From Carettochelys insculpta (Eukaryota; Chordata; Testudines; Carettochelyidae): DNA of 64,000 nt. The number at the start of each line of letters is the position of its first letter. Positions within the stretch are counted from its first letter, which is position 1. Positions 57,607 to 64,000 of this stretch are shown in pieces. A model generated the notes under the pieces. That model saw only the letters and a list, made by a program, of their open reading frames with translations, was not told the DNA's origin and ran no database searches. The stretch is taken from assembly GCF_033958435.1 (NCBI RefSeq), contig NC_134141.1, forward strand, positions 99,427,001-99,491,000, given 5' to 3'. Made by a program: the position numbers and the translations under genes.

Positions 57607-57724
57607 TACACTGCCCAGCCAAAAGTCTTTTGTAAGAAGGAACAGGCTGTCCAGTATGTGCCCTAGTGGCCAAGTGTGGCACAGAAGCCAAGCCCACTTT
57701 ACATTCCCTCACCGGCATTACTAA

Positions 57725-57909
57725 CAAAACAAAAAGCAGTCACGTAGCACTTTAAAGACTAGCAAAATAGTTTATTAGAGTTTTCGTGGGACAGACCCAG
57801 AAGTGGGTCTGTCCCACGAAAGCTCTAATAAACTATTTTGCTAGTCTTTAAAGTGCTACGTGACTGCTTTTTGTTTTGATAGTGTATAGACTAGCACAGC
57901 TTCCTCTCT
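57725..57909. mobile_element. PLE fold-back pLTR insert, subfamily B (185 bp), near-perfect hairpin
   Basis: Two 70-bp arms (57730-57799 and 57804-57873) are reverse complements with about one mismatch and a 4-base loop, GAAG. The duplication ggcattactaa flanks the insert (57714-57724, 57910-57920). The plus copy continues with TAGACTAGCACAGCTTCCTC. The near-identity of the arms suggests a recent event or ongoing conversion. Confidence 0.9.
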
Positions 57910-57920
57910 GGCATTACTAA

Positions 57921-59685
57921 GTTCACCTCAATAGGTCTGAGCAAGGAGAAGACAACATATATCCTCTTTAACAAGGTTTTAAGAGAGGCATAGTTACAAT
58001 CAACATCTCATAAAGCCCTCACCATAGGACCCTGGTTCAGAATGACAAAACTTAAAAGTCCTCAAACAAAGTTTGAATTTGGTCAGCCTAGTTTTCTGGA
58101 ACATGAGAGAGAAACTGCAAATGAACACGGACTGTACACGTTCTATTTCCCTCTTCCTTGTTCATCTTCATGCTCCTGTTTAGAAAACCTATCTTAAAAG
58201 ACAGCCTCTTTGATTATACTCCAGGCTGTCATTAGATATAGGTTCCAACTTGTCCTTGATGGGCTGAAGCACTCCTTCATGCTCTAGTTAAGAACATAAT
58301 GGTTCTAGGAGGTCACACCGATTATCTATCTCGTCCGGTATCTGGTCTTCTAACAGTGGCCATTGCCACATACTTCAGAGAACAGAGAAGGGCAACTTAT
58401 CAACTAATGATTGAACTTGGCATCCGAAAATACAGGTGGTCCCCAACTTACAAACACATAGACTTACAACCATTCATACTTATGACCAACCTCCAGCTAA
58501 CCCCCTCTGTGCATCCCGGCTCACCTCCCCAGTGGGGGGCTCCAACCGCATGCCTGGGGCTCCCCTCCAACCGCTACAGACCCAGCTCCAACCCCCGTGT
58601 CAGGGGGAGCTCTATCATAGGATCCAGCCCAGAAACCTTGCAACAAGTGATTAAGACTTGTCTCACAAGACCTCTTTCCTCTCTCAACTATTTTCTGTGT
58701 TAGCCTGCTTTCTCCTCAGGACACTTGCATTATCAGCAAGGGAGGGAGGTCTGTGCTGGGTCCCTGCTTCCCATACAGCAAAGAAAACTAAACTAAGATG
58801 CCCAGGCCTCTTTTCTCACAGTGAACCTCCAGCCATCTATATTTCCCCTCAACATTCTCATGAGATTTAAGGCAGCTTGGCTTTCTGCATTGCTCCTCTC
58901 CACCTTCAAGGGCTATGGATTTCTAAGTTATGCTTCATTCTTTTAGAGCTCTTGCTCCAAGTCAAGCATGCATCACAAGTGTGGTAGGGCAGGGCTATCC
59001 AAGCCCATAGTTACGCTTTAACCTCTTCTGCACTAGAGATGGGTTTGTATGCCCCTTCACAGGATAATAGTACTTCCTTACCTAACAGTGGTGTTGCAAG
59101 GATAAACATATTAAATACTGTACTATGAGATTGGAAATGGAGGCAATACAATTACCTGAAGTATAGGTAACAGTTTCTTCTTACTAGATTGAGTCAGTGG
59201 AAAAGAGGAAATCTGCCACAGGATCTGAATCATCTACATGTTCAGATAGACCCAAAAGTGTAACACTAAATTATTTACCTGTCCTGGTCTTGGTGTTGTC
59301 TCTTCTAGATAGTCTTGAGGATTTTTGTTTTTCTTTTTTTTTTTTAAACATACTCCACTCAGAAGTTCCATTTGGTAGTACCCAAAACTAATTTCAAGTT
59401 GAATTGATCTAAATGTGATTGTAATACCTTCACAGGCAGACAAAATTGTTTCAAATGACACAGGTTGAGACAATGCAGTGGACAAAGGATAATTAATAAT
59501 TATAATAACTTATCAGTAGCTCCAGTAGCTGCCGTGATTAAAATGAGAAACTAGGAGAGAACCTTTTGCTTTTCTCTACCACTTACTGAGACTCCAGGAC
59601 AGATCCTCATTTGATATATGGTGACACTGTGCCATGGGTTCCATAGAGGTATGCAGATTTACACCAGCTGAAGGTCTGACTCTAT
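57921..59685. other. Gene-free intergenic DNA with a Tigger-type end
   Basis: No gene recognised. ACAGGTGGTCCCCAACTTAC at 58432 is typical of the left end of a Tigger-type transposon whose other end I could not find. At 59595-59680 an imperfect palindrome (CAGATCCTCATTTG.. and ..ACACCAGCTGAAGGTCTG) resembles an ancient amniote MITE. 56907-57398 is likewise without a gene. Confidence 0.45.
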
Positions 59686-59935
59686 GGGTATGCCTACCCT
59701 GAAATAAAACACTCACAGCTGACCAAGATGAGCCCTACCAGGTCCAGGCTGCAGTCCAATAAAACAGCAGTGTAGATGTTTGGGATCAGGCTGGAGGCCA
59801 GGCTCTAGGAACCTCTCCCTTTGCCTGAGACCACACACCTATACTGCAATCTGTAGGTCCAACAGTCCAAGCCCCATGTCTCTGTGTCAGCTGACCCAGA
59901 CCAGCCATGTATGTTTTACAGCAGGGTAGACACAC
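59686..59935. mobile_element. Probable MITE with GGGTATGCCTACCCTG ends
   Basis: GGGTATGCCTACCCTG on the left and CAGGGTAGACACAC on the right are imperfect inverted repeats that resemble, but do not match, the GGCTRYGTCTACAC end of the Harbinger group. Boundaries are approximate. Confidence 0.4.
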
Positions 59936-60997
59936 AGAACTTACATAAGGTAGCTACACATTTTCTTCTGGAAGGTAAAAAAAGATTCTTTTAGCTTGTT
60001 CACTCCCACCCCACCCCAAACTAGCTTGGGGCATGTTTGAAAAAATATGTGATATCAAGATTGTCAGAATCCAACTCCTGAAAATATAGACTGTGAGACA
60101 AACAAGAGCTACAAGTTAATATCATGCTTAATGTTTTATTTTGAAGTCAACAACCCATTATTCTTAGGCCTTATTTACATAGAAAAATGTTGTGAATTAT
60201 ACAAATTTAGTTAGACCAGCATAACCACTCATGTGAGCATTCATACTCTGGTGAAGAGTGGCTTTTGTTTTAATTTATGTTTAGCTACTTAAACTGCTTT
60301 GCAAGTGACATCAGCTAATTTTTTTTAAAAGATACTCTTATATCAGACTAAGGTGAATATAAATCCTCATGTGGGCATAACTATATCAGTGTATATTTAC
60401 AAACACCATTCTAGAAAACCCAAGGCCTTAGTTGAGGTGTCTGCCACTGTTACATCTAGGCATCAAACAATTCATGTTTCCTGTTACAGACAAATATTCC
60501 AGTCAGAAAAAAATATTTTCTGTTCCCCTTTTGATTTTAAGATGCCAGTAGCTTCCTCTAATAGTATTCATAAATTATTTCTCTTTCGCAGACAAAAAAG
60601 GTTCTCTTTTGAAAGTTTCTTATTGCAAACATGAGTCAGTTTTGTGGGTTTCCTTCCTTTTTCAAAACCTCCCTGTCTCTATATGCAATTTCTTCAACCA
60701 TAGGCAAAACATTTGCAGACCAAAAAGCACATAGGCTCTCCAAAAGAGGCTTCTGTGTGTGCAAGAAGCTAAAGATATTTGCAGATTAGTTTGTTGTTGT
60801 AACCATTTTTTCTCCCCACAAACAGCAATATCCAATGTGCCTTATAGAATTCAGGCACTCAGTTAAACCAGTCTAAAACCTGGCCCCTTAACTCCATTTG
60901 TGTTCTGTGTGAATTTTGTTGGTACATATCCAGTGACAGGAGACTGCAGTTTGTAGAAAAGTTGGAATTGCATGATAATGCATTTCTTGCTTTATTT

Positions 60998-61105
60998 TGG
61001 CCTGGATTCTGCAAATGCTTATGCACATTCTTAACCTGAAGAATGTGAGTAATCCACTGAAGTCAATGAGACTACTCAGCTGCAGACTGTCTGTAATCTT
61101 GCAGG
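60998..61105. repeat. Ancient amniote palindromic MITE
   Basis: CCTGGATTCTGCAAATGCTT, GAGTAATCCACTGAAGTCAA and TGAGACTACTCAG form a decayed palindrome ending TCTTGCAGGG, a pattern common in reptile and bird genomes. Confidence 0.5.
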
Positions 61106-62674
61106 GTGAGAGACGAACATGCACTGCATGAGCTATATATGCTCTTCAAATGAACAGTGATGGTGCAGACTCTCTCATACCCTCCCAATGTGCCTCCATG
61201 GTTGCTGAATGAACTCCCTCTAATTCTGGCCCCTCACTGTGGGTAACCTTGAGATTTTATTATGATTCTTGTGGTGTCTGAAGTTTTATTCTCAGAGTTC
61301 CCACTCAGAGTTCTGTGATTATGTGAGATTTTCAAATTTCTTTTTGACTTAAAAAAACAAGCAAGAAAACAAGTCTTCTAGAACTACTGGCTGCAGAAAA
61401 AAATCTTGAAAATCTGACCCAAGTGCAACCTTAAGGCTCAAAAATCAAAACAAATGAACTTAAATTTTATTAGCTCAGTATTTAGGATTATTTTCAACTC
61501 CTGATTTTTTAACAGAGTTGGCAATCCTTGTTCTGCTGCTACTGTAGCCCATATACCTTCTAGGCGTGGTTCACTGTCCCATGTAGTAGCACCGAGACTA
61601 CTTATGGAGAAAAAGAATAAGCCTCCTCTACAGCCTTAAGATGAGAGTTAGTTAGCTAAAATGCTCAACCTGTAGAAGTCTCAGGTTTGAGTCTACCTGC
61701 CAGCATTTACACTGCTCTGTTACAGTGGTGATTCTACAATTTTCTAGTGGACAAAGATAGATCCTATAGATGGTAAATAGTTCAAATGTTTACATTTTCA
61801 GAAAGAAATGCTGTAAAGTACATACATGCAATATTAAGGATGAACCTTTCAAGTTCCTCTTTAAAAAAACCAAGAAATTCAAAAGAAAAAATGCTAAAGC
61901 AAAGTTAAAATGACACTGCCAATTTAAAATCATAGCAGCTGAGACAGTTTTTAAAATTCAGTTTTCTGACAAAGTATATTAAGGCTACTTGAAATATTTG
62001 GCAAAACAGCCCATTCAAAAATTATATTTTTTCTGCTTGCAGTGATGTTTGACACGAACTTTTTGACAGGCGCTGGAGCAACACAACCAATTACATGCAG
62101 GCCCCGTCTCTTTTCTTCACTGTGCAAACTGCTACCTGTCCCCAGATGTTTCCTCAATGTCAATAGGCTGGCCCACACTGATACCCCCACCATTGCTACT
62201 CATAATGGTGCTTCAGGGCAGTATAGCTCAATGGTGGAAAATTTCCCAATGCTGTCCACTAAAGCGGTTGTCACCTTTTTCTTGCCTGGGTCCCCATGCA
62301 GCTAAATTACCCAGGCTTTGGCTTTAGCCCAGCTGACAGGGCTCAGGAGCCCAGGCAGTGATATTTTAACTTTTTTGCCCTCGGTTTCAGCAAGTCTAAT
62401 GCTGGTCATGCTTGAAGGAACTTCTGAAATCTGTCTGCAGCTTCCCAGTGGGCCCAGACCTCTGACTGAGAATCACTGGTCTACTACATGTGAAGCCCCT
62501 TTGATGATTTATCTTTGCAAAAGAAGAAGATAGAAATTTAAATAATGCAGAAACTTAAAAAAAAAACAAAACAAACAGGAAGAATTACAGTAATGAGATA
62601 AAGAAATGGCAGATTATCATCACATTCATGCCTTTCAATTCTTCCTGATAATAAACCTGATTTTCTGAATAAAG

Positions 62675-62712
<38 letters not shown>

Positions 62713-63119
62713 CTCAGTGATCAGAAAAAGATTACAGTTCTTTGAAAATCTGTAAGTGCAGTTCTTCACACAGAATATACAATGAGTATTAAACCACAAG
62801 GGAAACATGGACCTTTGACTATAACACAAGCCTATGCATCCACAAGCTGCAGGAGACAGTCTCAAATTAATTTTACAATGAACTGCAGAGACTTCTCAAG
62901 CCCAGTCTACAGTGTGGTGTGTGTGTGGATTTTTTCCCCCCTTTATAATGAGGGAATTTCCTGGCAAGTTTGTGAGTGATAACACAGACAGGAGAACATC
63001 ATGGGAAAAGGAGGACTAGGATTAAGAAATGAGCGAAATGATAGATTGGTGCTTTGGTTCTATGCTACTAGTCCATAAAATATACTGCACTTCAGCACAG
63101 GTGAGTCCATATTGAAACA
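61106..63119. other. Gene-free intergenic DNA
   Basis: No gene recognised. At about 62261-62482, GCGGTTGTCACCTTTTT and GACTGAGAATCACTGG look like ends of a hAT-type MITE. A (GT)17 microsatellite lies at 62678-62711. 59936-60997 is likewise empty. Confidence 0.45.
62678..62711. repeat. (GT)17 microsatellite
   Basis: About seventeen GT units, 34 bp, uninterrupted. Confidence 0.9.
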
Positions 63120-63157
63120 TGAAGTCCTGTGGCACCTTATAGACTAACACATATTTT

Positions 63158-63196
63158 GGAGCATAAGCTTTCGTGGGCAAAGATCTGCTTCATCAG
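63158..63196 (-). ncRNA. Hammerhead-ribozyme-like core in PLE subfamily C
   Basis: On the minus strand CTGATGA (63196-63190), an extra A, a stem II region that has decayed here (GCAGA opposite CCCAC), GAAA (63172-63169), then a 3-bp stem III (AGC/GCU around loop UUAU) and the cleavage triplet CUC. The stem III geometry fits a small type I hammerhead as known in PLEs. Stem I is weak. Confidence 0.45.
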
Positions 63197-63348
63197 ATGC
63201 ATGAGTGGGGGAGGGGAGGGGTCCAGAGGGGTATTTAAAGAGTGGGGTCCTGGTAAAAGGGAGGGCCAGAGATGACAAGGTCTATTCAGCAAGATGGAAA
63301 TGGCCCATTTTCAGTAGTATGTATCAAAAGAGGAAAAAACAAGTCAGA

Positions 63349-63966
63349 TCAGACAGGCCCATTGTCAGAGTCTAATGGGGAGATATTAACACCCAGGGCT
63401 GAGAAGCTGCTTTTGTAAGGGGCGAGCCACTCCCAGTCTCTGTTTAATCCTTGGTTGATGGAGTCAAATTTGCAAATAAATTGCAGTTCAGAGATTTCTC
63501 TCTCCATTTGATTTTTGAAATTTCTTTGCTTTAGGACTGCTACTTTTAAATCTGTTACTGAGTGTGCAGAGATTGAAATTCTCTCCCACAGGTTTCTGTA
63601 CATTATTATTCCTGATGTCTGATCTATGTCCATTTATTCTTTTACATAGAGATTGACCAGTGTGGTCAATGTAAATTGTAGTGCGCATTGCTGGCACATG
63701 ATCGCATATATTATATTAGTAGATGTGCAGGTAAAGGAGCCCCTGATAGTATGGTTGATGTTAGGTCCTGTGATGTTATCACTGGTGTCGATATGTGAGC
63801 AGAGTTGGCAGCAAGGTTTGTTGCAGGGATTGGTTCCAGGTTTAGAGTTCCTGTGTTGTGATATATAGTTGCTGCTGAGAATTTGTTTAAGGTTGGCAGG
63901 CTGTCTGTAGGCAAGGACAGGCCTGCGAGATTGAAGAATCATTGTCCAGGATGGGTTGCAGATCAC
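63349..63966 (-). pseudogene. PLE GIY-YIG endonuclease domain, subfamily C, frameshifted
   Basis: Three overlapping minus-strand frames give one ancestral domain: 63966-63634 has a zinc-finger-like CNKPCCQLCSHI and NIIYAIMCQQC; 63697-63488 has YIDHTGQSLCKRINGHRSDI; 63633-63349 has HSVTDLKVAVLKQRNF, ISELQFICKFDSINQGLNRD and EWLAPYKSSFSAL. At least two frameshifts inactivate it, and YIG reads YID. Confidence 0.75.
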
Positions 63967-64000
63967 TGAGGATGCATTGGAGAGGCCTTAGGTAGTGGCT

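Larger units (their letters stand above)
63120..64000 (-). mobile_element. Penelope-like element, subfamily C (continues past window end)
   Basis: An antisense terminal repeat (GAAGTCCTGTGGCACCTTAT.. to ..CTTCATCAGATGCATG, 63120-63203) and 3' UTR are followed by minus-strand fragments of the GIY-YIG region. The element runs off the right edge, so its 5' end and duplication cannot be seen. It is the only copy here that links the GCTTATGCTCC-type terminal repeat to PLE coding sequence. Confidence 0.85.

Noticed and set aside
57530..57724. 64-codon frame over the SINE at 57399
   Set aside because: It crosses the CR1-like tail of a Cry SINE and is not a gene.

Overview
The window is vertebrate nuclear DNA, most likely from a cryptodiran turtle. 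Three short interspersed copies join a tRNA-like head to a CR1-type 3' tail, which is the architecture of the turtle Cry SINEs. They lie among a CR1 LINE end, Penelope-like retroelements (PLEs), hAT and Tigger-type DNA transposons, and GC-rich PIF/Harbinger elements. Nothing bacterial or viral in organisation is present. The species call is an inference from repeats; no species-diagnostic gene was available.

Host gene: the only host gene I can support is the 5' end of PARP8, a mono-ADP-ribosyltransferase-family protein, on the minus strand. Coding exon 1 (16180-16090, beginning MGMCSRQERIQKD) splices to exon 2 (15198-15144, FRYSDSTFTFTYIGG) with consensus splice sites and matching phase. A CpG island (about 15560-17130) covers its promoter and first intron. 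Thus 1-15143 is PARP8 intron 2, and everything right of about 17130 is upstream intergenic DNA.

Layout: 1-1921 is the decayed end of an old Harbinger-like element. From 1922 to 15143 is AT-rich intron with palindromic MITEs (3040, 4779, 9896, 10327), a hAT element with a BED finger and a nested Tigger-like MITE (5723-7503), a MIR and a Cry SINE. From 17131 to 37319 is intergenic DNA with hAT MITEs, a compound PLE (21306-23085), several PLE pLTR inserts, palindromic MITEs and a 688-bp Harbinger deletion derivative (28416-29103). From 37320 to 47669 are two full-length Harbinger elements. Each carries a HARBI1-like DDE nuclease gene and a convergent Myb/SANT-like DNA-binding gene. The first has long open frames for both proteins (347 and 334 residues after splicing) and a solo LTR in the Myb intron; the second is decayed and has lost a catalytic aspartate. 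From 47670 to 64000 is gene-free DNA with more MITEs, a CR1 3' end, a Cry SINE and two further PLE copies, the last running off the window.

How the parts may work together: the Harbinger elements, the 688-bp derivative and at least four otherwise unrelated MITE families share the terminus GGCTRYGTCTACAC and 3-bp target duplications. This suggests one transposase/Myb pair mobilised all of them. Separately, the PLE copies carry a hammerhead-like core in their terminal repeats. Many are 185-201-bp inserts flanked by 11-15-bp duplications, and several of these are fold-backs whose inversion point falls in that core. These two systems are the most interesting content of the window.
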